This document shows, in pieces, positions 52,093-60,211 of a stretch of 64,000 nucleotides of DNA. The position numbers and the translations under genes were made by a program. The DNA is from Parasalinivibrio latis (GTDB taxonomy: Bacteria; Pseudomonadota; Gammaproteobacteria; Enterobacterales; Vibrionaceae). The DNA lies in the NCBI RefSeq assembly GCF_036825535.1, contig NZ_CP098813.1:868001-932000 (forward strand), given 5' to 3'. How positions within the stretch are numbered: position 1 is the stretch's first letter; each line of letters begins with the position of its first letter. The notes under the pieces are model-generated. The model had not been told where the DNA came from and did not search any database. It was given only the letters and a program-made list of their open reading frames with translations.

Positions 52093-53841
52093 ATGAAAGT
52101 ACAGTTCTCGTTTAAAGCCAAAATCATTGCCTTGCTGGTCTTCGTTGCGGTCACCACTATTTTTACGTCCTTCTACATTAGCCGCTACCTGATGACCGGG
52201 TTTATCACCGACCGTGAAATTGCCACCATAGACGGTCAGCTTGATGTTCTCAGTAATGCCCTTAGCTCAGACCTTAAAGCCAGCATGACGCTGGCGGATA
52301 TGATTGATACCGGTACCATGCAACTTGATGTGGCAGAGAAGACAGGCGGTTTCAGTGCGGTCTACAAGATTATTCAGGGCATGGTGTTTTCATCCTCCGG
52401 CACCGTCAGTGACAAAGCTGAGTCAGACCGGGTGCTGGCTTACCTCGATGGGGCCAATAAAGCGGTCAGCCTCCATGAGCTGATACCCGGTGGCACAGAG
52501 GCCCCAAAACTGGTTTTCAGCCGTCAGTCTTCTGCCATGCGGGGAGATGTGTTTGTTCTTGACCTCGGGGCATACCAGAACAAACTCCGTGATGCGCAGA
52601 TTCCGGGCGTCTACCTTGAACTGCTGGATGACAGCGGTGCGGTACTGTTTGCAGACAGGCCGGAAGGGGACTTCACTTCACTCAGCAATACCGTACATGT
52701 CAGCGGTAAAGACTGGACGCTGAATGCCTATATCGACAACGGCTATATTGCCTCCCACTCCAACAAACTCTCCGGCACCTTAACCGTTGCGCTGGCACTG
52801 GCCGGGCTGGTGATTGTAGGAATGAGCGTGGTGCTTGCGCTGGTGGCGTACCGCCCGGTCATGCTGCTCAGAAGCGCGATGGAAGCACTGGCATCCGGCG
52901 ACAAAGACCTCACCAAACGCCTTGATGTCACCAGCAAAGATGATCTCGGTAAGACCGCCGAGTCGGTAAACCTGTTTGTCTCCCAGTTGCAGGCAATGCT
53001 TAAGGAGATTTCATGTGTCGGCCACCAGGCTGCCAGTACCTCCCGCGAGATGTCGGCCACTACCCAGGCCAGCCTTTCCATGATCAACCGCCACGCCGGG
53101 GAAACCGCTCAGGTCGTGGAGATGGTGAAGGAGATAGACTCTGCCGCTAACTCAGTATCTGCATCCATGCAGCAGGCGTCCAACCTGACAGAAGATGTAC
53201 AGATGCAAACTGAAGCCTGTAAGCAGCAGGTAGAGGAATCATCAGCCAGCGCGACGGAGTTGCTGGAACAGGCGGTATCGGTGGAGGAGTCTATCCAGTC
53301 GCTGTGCGATGAGATGAAAAACATCCACGGCATTATCGAGCTTATCAGCAAGATTGCCGACCAGACCAACCTGCTGGCACTCAATGCTGCCATTGAAGCC
53401 GCAAGGGCCGGGGATCAGGGCCGGGGATTTGCGGTGGTCGCGGAGGAAGTAAGAAAACTGGCCCAGGAGACCCAGCAAAGTACCCAGGAAATTGATGCTA
53501 CCGTAGTGAAGCTTTCACGAGGTGCAGAAGATGTAGTGAACATAATGAGCGGCACCCGCGCAAAGTGCGAGAAAGCCGCAACGCTTTCAGAAGGCAGTCT
53601 GGAGTCACTGGTGGCGCTGTCTGAACTGGTCAACAACATCGTTTCAATCAACCACAGCGTGGCAGCCGCTGCCGAGCAGCAAACCACCTCCATCAACGGC
53701 ATGACCCAGAACATGGATGCGATGCAGGATGTGGTGGAAAACGTCAAAGCCAATGCCAGCACCACCCAGGGCAATATCCGCCAGCTACAGCAAATCAACG
53801 AATCACTCGACCGGCTTATCAGCGATTTTAAGCTGGGCTAA
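52093..53841 (+). CDS. Methyl-accepting chemotaxis protein
   Basis: A 582-residue chemoreceptor: TM1 at about residues 8-28, periplasmic sensor 29-223, TM2 about 224-250, HAMP about 250-305 and a cytoplasmic signalling coiled coil whose tip reads KIADQTNLLALNAAIEAARA and GDQGRGFAVVAEEVRKLA. It lies 69 bases after mglC behind a terminator. A partner role with MglB in galactose taxis is plausible by position. GAGGGTG precedes the ATG at 52093. Its last 140 coding bases are repeated at 57108-57247. Confidence 0.93.
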   Translation: MKVQFSFKAKIIALLVFVAVTTIFTSFYISRYLMTGFITDREIATIDGQLDVLSNALSSDLKASMTLADMIDTGTMQLDVAEKTGGFSAVYKIIQGMVFSSSGTVSDKAESDRVLAYLDGANKAVSLHELIPGGTEAPKLVFSRQSSAMRGDVFVLDLGAYQNKLRDAQIPGVYLELLDDSGAVLFADRPEGDFTSLSNTVHVSGKDWTLNAYIDNGYIASHSNKLSGTLTVALALAGLVIVGMSVVLALVAYRPVMLLRSAMEALASGDKDLTKRLDVTSKDDLGKTAESVNLFVSQLQAMLKEISCVGHQAASTSREMSATTQASLSMINRHAGETAQVVEMVKEIDSAANSVSASMQQASNLTEDVQMQTEACKQQVEESSASATELLEQAVSVEESIQSLCDEMKNIHGIIELISKIADQTNLLALNAAIEAARAGDQGRGFAVVAEEVRKLAQETQQSTQEIDATVVKLSRGAEDVVNIMSGTRAKCEKAATLSEGSLESLVALSELVNNIVSINHSVAAAAEQQTTSINGMTQNMDAMQDVVENVKANASTTQGNIRQLQQINESLDRLISDFKLG

Positions 53842-53847
53842 CCCAAC

Positions 53848-53869
53848 AGCGCCGGAGCAATCCGGCGCT
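53848..53869 (+). terminator. Stem-loop terminator after the chemoreceptor gene
   Basis: AGCGCCGGA and TCCGGCGCT pair around four bases, six bases after the stop. The T run is weak (TTGCTGTTT). Confidence 0.7.
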
Positions 53870-53962
53870 TGCTGTTTGGGTTATGTATATACCAACGCCA
53901 CTCTTTTTATCTATAACGGTAAATCAGAGTAGTTCGAGGATATTCGTCATAGATGTTTGTTG

Positions 53963-54853
53963 TCACACCAAGTTTTCTGATGCGTAGCTCGATGCCAGTT
54001 TTCTAATCAGTTGCATAACTGGATTGTCTTCAAGGTGAGGCGGGTAGTACAGCGTGAGATCGCAAAGCACATGGTTTACTACTTTATCGACCGATACTTC
54101 TTTCAGAATGTCCGCATCCAGATAAGGCTTCGCCACTTCCGTTGGCAGTATTGCCCAGCCATCAAGTGTCAGCAGTTCAATCAAGACGTCCGTGTTGCTT
54201 ATGATGTGGCGGTCTGGCGAAACACAAAAAAGATCTGGCCGCCAATTAAACTGGTTTTCAGTGACGTATTGTTTCTGAGCCTGTAGATCCGTAAAAGTGT
54301 GGATTGCTCTGGCGGGAAAGTTGCTGTTTTTACCCGAGTATATCGAAAGGCGTTCTGAGCCCAACGCCAGATAGTTTACTGGTTCAGACTTCAGCGTGTT
54401 CAGGTTACGTTGGGTGATAGCAAGGCAGCTGCTGCCTTGGGCAAGCAGTTTTAGTGACTCATCGGTATTACGGTGAAGCCAATTCATACGCACATGCGGA
54501 TAGTGTGCATTAACCTCCCGATTAACCAGAGAAATCATGCCCAGCGGGATCAGGGTGTCGTGATAGACCGTCAATTCTGAAATATGGCTGTTGTGGATCC
54601 CAAGTAATGCGCTGTCCAATTGGCCCGCATTTACCAGAGTGATTTTGGCTCGCTCATAAATCAAGGTAGCAGCGTCTGTAGGGACGAGCCTCTTTCCTTC
54701 AACTGAAAACAGCGAGATGTCATAGATGTCTTCCAAGACACTGACATGTTCGCGCACCGTGGTGCGATCCTTCATCAAAACCCGTGCGGCACCACTGAAA
54801 CTCTTTTGCTCGTAAGCGGCGCAGAATGACTGCAAATTGATCAGCGATAACAT
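53963..54853 (-). CDS. LysR-family transcriptional regulator
   Basis: A 296-residue regulator with an N-terminal winged helix-turn-helix (LINLQSFCAAYEQKSFSGAA, then TVREHVSVLEDIYDISLFSVEGKRLVPT) and a substrate-binding-like effector domain from about residue 90. The helix-turn-helix is diverged from textbook LysR. It is divergent from the envelope protein and serine hydrolase genes. The intergenic region holds a 29-bp palindrome, 14 bases upstream of its start, that is probably its binding site. No strong ribosome binding site is seen. It lies inside the segment bounded by the chemoreceptor repeats. Confidence 0.82.
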   Translation of the reverse strand: MLSLINLQSFCAAYEQKSFSGAARVLMKDRTTVREHVSVLEDIYDISLFSVEGKRLVPTDAATLIYERAKITLVNAGQLDSALLGIHNSHISELTVYHDTLIPLGMISLVNREVNAHYPHVRMNWLHRNTDESLKLLAQGSSCLAITQRNLNTLKSEPVNYLALGSERLSIYSGKNSNFPARAIHTFTDLQAQKQYVTENQFNWRPDLFCVSPDRHIISNTDVLIELLTLDGWAILPTEVAKPYLDADILKEVSVDKVVNHVLCDLTLYYPPHLEDNPVMQLIRKLASSYASENLV

Positions 54854-54866
54854 ATCAGACCTAACA

Positions 54867-54895
54867 ACATATGATGGGGATTCCCCATCATATGT
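54867..54895. promoter_or_regulatory. 29-bp perfect palindrome, candidate LysR operator
   Basis: Arms ACATATGATGGGGA (54867-54880) and TCCCCATCATATGT (54882-54895) are exact inverse copies around a single base. A further half-site, CATATGATGGG, occurs at 54921-54931 in direct orientation with the left arm, 53 bases on. The layout of one full site plus one half-site between divergent genes fits a LysR-type regulator. Confidence 0.75.
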
Positions 54896-54965
54896 GATTT
54901 ATATGTGGGGTTTCAAATTTCATATGATGGGTGCCGTCGATATTATTAACGTATAGGTAGCCGTG

Positions 54966-55739
54966 ATGAAAAGATTCCCTAAAAGCCTGATTGTGCTTTC
55001 AACTTTTTCACTTTCATTCAATGTGTTGGCAGATAATGCTGGCGGGATTAATCCGGATGATTTACAGGACGTGACGAAAATCAATCCACAAGCCGCTGTG
55101 TTTCTGACATCGGATGCAGATGTTCGCGTTTCAGGCATGTTCTCTGGGCAGTGGAGCCCAACAACGCAGTTTGCCGGCTTTGTGGAAGGCGTAGTGGGCA
55201 ATGCGGATAAAGAAAATAAGCTGGGAGTCGACTACCTGGGCGGACGTGGCCAGTACTTTCAGGTGCATCAGTTTGAAAATGACGTGGTCCCGCGCGCAGG
55301 TTTCTCATTAGATTTGGTTCATCAAAAAAACACGGGTCTGGATGATACTTTGCTGCTGTCGGCCGGAGCAGTTGCAAAAATTGATGATCGTTTCACACCG
55401 GGGTTTCAGCTGTTTCCCAATATTGCCTACACCGTAGGAGATGTGTTTGGTGAGAGCGCAGATGGTTATTTGGCCAATCTTTTTATGACCACTCCACTCG
55501 GAGATAACGGGGCATTTGTGTTGGCATGGCCTGAATATTTCAATGTTTCAGGTGATGTAGTTGAACTTGAGTCCAAATCTTTGAATGTTGTTTTACATGC
55601 ACCGATGAAAACCAATTATTCTCAATGGCTTGTGTCAAAGTTCGAATACAACAAATCGGATATTACCCTGCCAAACGGTGCTTCGTTGGACAAGCCCGCC
55701 GAATTAAAGGCTGAGATCGGCATCAAGTGGTATTTCTGA
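54966..55739 (+). CDS. Exported outer-membrane-like protein, function unknown
   Basis: A 257-residue protein with a Sec signal peptide (KRFPKSLIVLSTFSLSFNVLA-DN). The mature part alternates hydrophobic and polar residues with G-rich turns (LGGRGQYFQVHQFENDVVPR, DRFTPGFQLFPNIAYTVGD) and ends in ...IGIKWYF. A final aromatic Phe is typical of outer-membrane beta-barrels. I do not recognise the family. It is divergent from the LysR gene and upstream of the serine hydrolase (31-base gap), so it may be a porin-like or accessory protein for that enzyme's substrate. The ATG at 54966 is preferred over the adjacent GTG at 54963. Confidence 0.6.
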   Translation: MKRFPKSLIVLSTFSLSFNVLADNAGGINPDDLQDVTKINPQAAVFLTSDADVRVSGMFSGQWSPTTQFAGFVEGVVGNADKENKLGVDYLGGRGQYFQVHQFENDVVPRAGFSLDLVHQKNTGLDDTLLLSAGAVAKIDDRFTPGFQLFPNIAYTVGDVFGESADGYLANLFMTTPLGDNGAFVLAWPEYFNVSGDVVELESKSLNVVLHAPMKTNYSQWLVSKFEYNKSDITLPNGASLDKPAELKAEIGIKWYF

Positions 55740-55770
55740 GCAGGTGGTGGTGAAAATGAAAGGTCTTAAT

Positions 55771-57036
55771 ATGAAAAAAACAACCATTTTGATGGGAATG
55801 TCGTTACTTTACTCGACAGCAAGCTTCGCGGGTGAACAACAAACCTGGCAAGACCTTGGCATTATGCAGGGGATCCCTGTCGCTGCTGAAAAGCAAGTCA
55901 CGGCGCAAAACTGGGTGGCGTATCCCTTTAACCGCTGGAGCTTTCAGAATGTTTCCAAGATATTGCCAACGGCAGAACTAATTTCAGAAGGGGCAACCGA
56001 GCTGCCACGCGGTGTAGCAAAGGACGTAACAACGCTTCCAATTACGCTCTCTGATGGTTCAGAGTCAACGGTTGCTGCTTTGCTTAACAGCCACAACACC
56101 GATTCGTTTATGGTGTTGCAAGATGGGAAAATAGTACAGGAGCAGTACTGGAACGGGATGACACCGGAGAGTACCCATTGGATTGCGTCGCTTTCGAAAT
56201 CATTCACAGGGCTTGCCGCCGAAATGTTAATCGAACAAGGCAAGATTGAGCGTGATAAACCTGTTGAATTCTACGTGGAGGCACTGAAAGGAACTGGCAT
56301 TGGTAGTGCGACGATTCAGCAGGTTCTGGATATGACTGCGGGTACTGCGTGGGATGAGAGCCCTGATGCCCTGAGAGATGAAACTTCGTTTGCGCGTCAA
56401 TACGGTAACGCGGCCGGGACATGGCCGATGGGACAGAAATCAAACGGTGTGTACGGCATTTTGCCTAAGATTGAGCAAGAAAGGCCGCACGGTGCGACAT
56501 TTATGTATAACGCACCTCTGACGGATGTGATGGGCTGGGTGCTAAGCAGTGTTACAAACCAACGTTTGGAAGATACGCTTTCCGACTTGTTTTGGCGAGA
56601 TCTGGGTGCGCAGGATCGTGCGTTTATGATGGTGGATACCAACACCTTCGCTTGGGCGACAGGTGGAATCAATATCTCTACCCGAGATGCCGCTAAATTT
56701 GGTCAGCTAATGGCTAATCAGGGTACATTTAACGGCAAGCAAATTTTCAGTGAAGACGTGTTTAACCAAATTACCACAGGGGAAGCCGGGAAATTTGCTG
56801 ACTCCAAGTACGGAAAACGTATTCCGGGTGGTGCGTATTCCAGTTACTTCTGGCTGCTGAATGATGACGACGGTGCCTTCATGGGTAAAGGGATGTACTC
56901 TCAGTATGTGTATGTGAATCCGACTGAAAATATTGTGATTGTCCGCTTTGCATCACCTCAGCTCCCTTCTCAGGCTGCCTATGACATCGATATGATCAGT
57001 GCGTTTAAGGCCATAAGTGAACACCTTGCCAAATAG
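55771..57036 (+). CDS. Exported serine hydrolase (beta-lactamase/6-aminohexanoate-dimer-hydrolase-like)
   Basis: A 421-residue protein of the class C beta-lactamase-like family, with a signal peptide ending near YSTASFA-GE. The SxxK motif is SLSKSFTG (nucleophile Ser, Lys three later) and the Tyr motif is MYNAPL. TGGINISTRDAAKFG and the C-terminal FWLLNDDDGAFMGKGMYSQYVYVNP resemble NylB-type amide hydrolases and esterases. The substrate could be an amide, ester or beta-lactam. The ATG at 55771 gives a standard signal peptide with AAAGG upstream; starts at 55744 or 55756 are possible. Probably controlled by the divergent LysR regulator. Confidence 0.82.
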   Translation: MKKTTILMGMSLLYSTASFAGEQQTWQDLGIMQGIPVAAEKQVTAQNWVAYPFNRWSFQNVSKILPTAELISEGATELPRGVAKDVTTLPITLSDGSESTVAALLNSHNTDSFMVLQDGKIVQEQYWNGMTPESTHWIASLSKSFTGLAAEMLIEQGKIERDKPVEFYVEALKGTGIGSATIQQVLDMTAGTAWDESPDALRDETSFARQYGNAAGTWPMGQKSNGVYGILPKIEQERPHGATFMYNAPLTDVMGWVLSSVTNQRLEDTLSDLFWRDLGAQDRAFMMVDTNTFAWATGGINISTRDAAKFGQLMANQGTFNGKQIFSEDVFNQITTGEAGKFADSKYGKRIPGGAYSSYFWLLNDDDGAFMGKGMYSQYVYVNPTENIVIVRFASPQLPSQAAYDIDMISAFKAISEHLAK

Positions 57037-57047
57037 GTGAAGAGATA

Positions 57048-57080
57048 AAAACAGTCTGATGCGACTCATCAGACTGTTTT
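57048..57080. terminator. Terminator after the serine hydrolase gene
   Basis: AAAACAGTCTGATG and CATCAGACTGTTTT form a 14-bp perfect stem around CGACT, 12 bases after the stop codon. The symmetric A and T ends make it potentially bidirectional. Confidence 0.9.
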
Positions 57081-57107
57081 CAAGTGATTTGTGGTATGTG
57101 CTTCCCT

Positions 57108-57247
57108 CCTCCATCAACGGCATGACCCAGAACATGGATGCGATGCAGGATGTAGTGGAAAACGTCAAAGTCAATGCCAGCACCACCCAGGGCAATATCC
57201 GTCAGCTACAGCAAATCAACGAATCACTCGACCGGCTGATCAGCGAC
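57108..57247 (+). pseudogene. Remnant of the 3' end of a chemoreceptor gene (direct repeat of 53687-53826)
   Basis: These 140 bases repeat the last part of the chemoreceptor gene at 52093-53841 with five differences that I can count (about 96% identity). They encode GMTQNMDAMQDVVENVKVNA and continue to ESLDRLISD before a new stop. No start or upstream chemoreceptor sequence is present, so this is a fragment. It lies in the same orientation as the intact copy. The LysR, envelope protein and serine hydrolase genes lie between the two copies. Confidence 0.88.
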
Positions 57248-57259
57248 TTAATAGTGACT

Positions 57260-57279
57260 TAATAGGACACACACCTTAC
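57260..57279 (+). repeat. Left inverted repeat of the RAYT element
   Basis: TAATAGGACACACACCTTAC. Its inverse (GTAAGGTGTGTGTCCTATTA) matches 58538-58557 at most positions, with GGTGTGTGTCC exact. Confidence 0.7.
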
Positions 57280-57448
57280 AAAGTTACAGAGTCATAAATG
57301 ACAATATGTATAGCCCCAATGCTGCCCCCTTTAAAACAACCTGATGGAATTGTTGCAAATCTTTGCCTTGCCCGTAGGTTTCAGCAAATTTCAGGCACAC
57401 GGCAATCGCCAAATATGGCAGTTATAGAGTTAAGGTGATTTCAGGTGG

Positions 57449-58426
57449 TTATGCTGCGAGTCTTCGACCGCGAATACGTTTTCGATTAAGGGATGGAAGC
57501 GCTTCGGAAATAGCCAATGGTGAGCCAACGAGCTGACTGTCCTGCCGCTCTAGTGTCGCTGTCACTTCGAGCCATTCCTCTGCATCCAGACCTACTCGTA
57601 CCAAAAGGCCGGGGAGTGCTAAAGACACCGAGGCTTTGTCATCCCGCCATTGACGGCTTGTCCAGTCCACAAGCTCAAGGTAGTCAAGTAACTTGAAAGG
57701 AATACCGTCTTTCAGTTGATTCCCCGGATTTCCAATAAATGGATGCAGGCAGGATGGCTGTTGCTGATTTTCCTTAAGAGCCTGAATACGCTGTTTGACT
57801 GAGGTGTGCGGTGATGTTTCGGGTGTTTTGGCAACGCCTGCTCTGACTGGGTTTAAATCCACATATGTCATGGCAGCCGCTAACGCCTTTTCATCAAGAA
57901 GCGCCTGGCTTTTAAATCGTCCTTCCCAAAAGTGGCCGGTACATTTGTCCTCTTGATTGGCTTGTTTAGCGATATCACCGTTAAGGGATTTCATAAACTC
58001 GCTGAGGCTGTAGAGCCGTTTCCGCCAGCTCTCGACCGTCTCATCAACCAGCATCATCTGTGCTTCACCCAGGGCCTCACCACTTAGGAAACGCTCAACC
58101 ATCACAGGAAGAGTTTTATGGCAAGCGCGCCAACGTTCAATGACTTCTTCCCGGCTCCAACTCAAAGCTTTGGTTTTATCTACATGACAAACCAGATGGT
58201 AATGATTACTCATCACCGCATAGGCACAGATATTGATGGCGAAAGCAGTGGAAAGCTGGTGAATTCTGTTTTCTATCCATGCTTTCCGGTGTTCATAACT
58301 TTTGCCCGTATATTCATCCGTTCCGCACAGAAAAGCTCGTCGGACACAACGAGAAACGCAGTGATAGTAAGGTGTGGCTTCAAGACTAATCTGATATTTA
58401 CGGGCAACGGTCATGGTAGCATGCAT
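57449..58426 (-). CDS. REP-associated tyrosine transposase (RAYT, Y1_Tnp/IS200-like)
   Basis: A 325-residue transposase of the IS200-like single-strand DNA family. Motifs are TPYYHCVSRCVRRAFLCG near the N-terminus, the HuH metal motif in SNHYHLVCHVD and the conserved C-terminal block TGHFWEGRFKSQALLDEKAL followed by AMTYVDLNPVRAG. A C-terminal extension of about 110 residues beyond the core is usual for this RAYT group. RAYTs act on palindromic REP-type repeats; candidates flank the gene. An in-frame ATG at 58414 is an alternative start, and no clear ribosome binding site decides between them. The frame is intact. Confidence 0.88.
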   Translation of the reverse strand: MHATMTVARKYQISLEATPYYHCVSRCVRRAFLCGTDEYTGKSYEHRKAWIENRIHQLSTAFAINICAYAVMSNHYHLVCHVDKTKALSWSREEVIERWRACHKTLPVMVERFLSGEALGEAQMMLVDETVESWRKRLYSLSEFMKSLNGDIAKQANQEDKCTGHFWEGRFKSQALLDEKALAAAMTYVDLNPVRAGVAKTPETSPHTSVKQRIQALKENQQQPSCLHPFIGNPGNQLKDGIPFKLLDYLELVDWTSRQWRDDKASVSLALPGLLVRVGLDAEEWLEVTATLERQDSQLVGSPLAISEALPSLNRKRIRGRRLAA

Positions 58427-58836
58427 TCATGAAAGCAATGCCTTCACCCTAACGCATTAATTTAAGGCAACAAAGGTGTCTTCGAAATTGTCCGAGCTAT
58501 AGCAATAGAGTGTGAAATTGATTGAGCAGTCAATTTCTTAGGGTGTGTGTCCCATTAGTTCTCTATCCCATTAGTTCTTACCATTAGTTCTTACGTTACT
58601 CAAAACGCAAATCGCTTTTCTGAAATTGGTGCAGTTTAGACTAGATTTGTGAAACACGATGCAAGATAAGAGTGTGAAGTTTCACTCGTGTGTTACATCA
58701 AAAGGACAAGTGACTCCAAATGGACAGAATTACACGACGGATATCTCAATATGGATTTCTTTTTTGAATTGGAATAGGCCTTAACATAGAAAATATAAGT
58801 ATAAATTAATTCTGAGATTTATATGGAGATAATGAA
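58427..58836. repeat. Intergenic region with RAYT-linked repeats
   Basis: These 410 bases contain no gene. They hold a stem-loop GAAATTGA/TCAATTTC (58514-58537), the right inverted repeat of the RAYT element (58538-58558) and three short tandem copies of CCATTAGTTCT (from 58552, 58568 and 58581). The remainder is A+T-rich and presumably carries the protease promoter. Confidence 0.6.
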
Positions 58837-59868
58837 ATGAAAAACACTATACCAGTGCTGATATGTTGGTTTTTGACTTTTGGTACTAACGCTGTTGAGA
58901 ATGGAAACCAGGTAAATCATTCAGACCATCAATACATGATTCAAGTAATAAGCGGTTCTAATTGCACCGGGCAACTGGTAAGCGGTAAATATATCTTAAC
59001 AGCTGGCCATTGCTCGGATAATTACGGAACTGATAATAGCAATACGTCTGGTGAGAATAGAGCAATTACCGGATATAATAACCAAATTTCTGTGGTTCGG
59101 AATCAGTATATCTTTGATGATACGCAAGCTAATTCCCCATTAGACTTTGCGATTTGGGAACTACCGGTACCTTTAAAAGTAAACAGCACGGCTCTTATTG
59201 CCGATTCAACGCTAACCACCACTGCTACAACAGTGAAGATAAATGGATTTGGTAGCGGAATATTGACGCAAGCAATAACTGAAACTGACTGGTTTGATCC
59301 AAATATGGATGGATTAATTCGAGTTCTGGACATAGGGCAAGGCACAACACAAGCTGGAGATAGTGGTTCAGGGTATTGGGGGGAGGATGGTTTGCTCTAT
59401 GCAATTCACCGTGCTTCAAATGGTGCCGGGGTCATGAATGGTTCAAGCCTCTCCTATTTACAAGGTTTCATTCAACAGCACATCAACAACTGGAATTATC
59501 CCACTGACATCGAACTAAATGGTACATTCGATGTTCAAGTGCAGAGCCTTTTTGCAAATTCAGTCATAGATCAATCCTTTGTTTCTGGTGATGTTACAAT
59601 TGATGTTGCAGGAAGTTCTTGCATTTCTTCGAATTATATTAGTCCTTTTGAAATCTGTACATATCGAATAAGAAGCTCCGGAAAATATGGAAAGCTACAT
59701 CTTGACCAAAATAATTTTATTGAATTCAACTCAGATGAAGATTCAATTCCTCCAGGTGGCGACGGGAATGTGGGACAAATTCCTTCAGGTGGTTCTGGTG
59801 GTGGTTCAATAGGGTTCGGACTACTTGCGACTTTGTTGGCTATCGCATTACGCAAGTATAACTATTGA
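58837..59868 (+). CDS. Secreted trypsin-like serine protease with GlyGly-CTERM sorting signal
   Basis: A 343-residue chymotrypsin-fold (S1) protease. The signal peptide ends near GTNAVEN. The catalytic triad is visible as LTAGHC (His), SPLDFAIWELP (Asp) and QAGDSGSG (Ser). At the C-terminus GGSGGGSIGFGLLATLLAIA followed by LRKYNY is a GlyGly-CTERM signal: Gly-rich, one hydrophobic helix, basic end. It is recognised by rhombosortase in Vibrio and relatives, and in several cases the proteins go to the cell surface through type II secretion. A 70-residue region precedes it. The gene is A+T-rich compared with the mgl and iol genes and sits next to the RAYT element. Confidence 0.88.
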   Translation: MKNTIPVLICWFLTFGTNAVENGNQVNHSDHQYMIQVISGSNCTGQLVSGKYILTAGHCSDNYGTDNSNTSGENRAITGYNNQISVVRNQYIFDDTQANSPLDFAIWELPVPLKVNSTALIADSTLTTTATTVKINGFGSGILTQAITETDWFDPNMDGLIRVLDIGQGTTQAGDSGSGYWGEDGLLYAIHRASNGAGVMNGSSLSYLQGFIQQHINNWNYPTDIELNGTFDVQVQSLFANSVIDQSFVSGDVTIDVAGSSCISSNYISPFEICTYRIRSSGKYGKLHLDQNNFIEFNSDEDSIPPGGDGNVGQIPSGGSGGGSIGFGLLATLLAIALRKYNY

Positions 59869-59882
59869 GTGGGGTAGTCAAT

Positions 59883-60050
59883 ATGAAATCCGTACGCCTC
59901 CATTTAGCTAAGACAACTACTTCAGCGGGGTTGGATGAATTAAGCTGTTTAGGGGAGAAAGTCATAACCTATCTAAAATTACCTTACACTGAGATATCGA
60001 TGTTACGGAATAAATTTCTTAGAACAGGTTTAAATGAATGTGACAATTAA
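59883..60050 (+). CDS. Small open frame after the protease, doubtful
   Basis: A 55-residue frame (MKSVRLHLAKTTTSAGLDEL and on) starting 14 bases after the protease stop. No ribosome binding site, hydrophobic segment or known motif is seen. It may be noise. Confidence 0.2.
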   Translation: MKSVRLHLAKTTTSAGLDELSCLGEKVITYLKLPYTEISMLRNKFLRTGLNECDN

Positions 60051-60160
60051 CATGTTAAATATTTTCTAATTTATTATTAGATAGAATTGGCATCACTAGA
60101 AACACCAGTATACTTCATGGGTATAAGTGCTGTAAGTAGATAGTGTAAGTATCTACCCAC

Positions 60161-60192
60161 AAAAAAGCCGACATTCTTCCCGCCGGCTTTTC
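60161..60192. terminator. Bidirectional terminator before the minus-strand operon end
   Basis: AAAAGCCG and CGGCTTTT pair around 13 bases, with additional A and T runs outside, about 20 bases past the stop of the gene at 60212. Confidence 0.75.
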
Positions 60193-60211
60193 CCTTATTA
60201 AGCAATCAGTA

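Larger units (their letters stand above)
57260..58558 (-). mobile_element. RAYT-type transposase element with inverted GGACACACACC ends
   Basis: A 1.3-kb unit carrying one Y1-type transposase gene (57449-58426). It is bounded by TAATAGGACACACACCTTAC (57260-57279) and the near-exact inverse TTAGGGTGTGTGTCCCATTA (58538-58557). A GAAATTGA/TCAATTTC stem-loop lies just inside the right end (58514-58537). The left end begins 13 bases after the chemoreceptor remnant. The bounds are inferred from these repeats; no target-site duplication is evident. Confidence 0.6.

Noticed and set aside
58551..58591. Short CCATTAGTTCT repeats as a CRISPR array
   Set aside because: Only three 11-base units with spacers of a few bases; no cas genes. 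They are better explained as RAYT-linked repeats.
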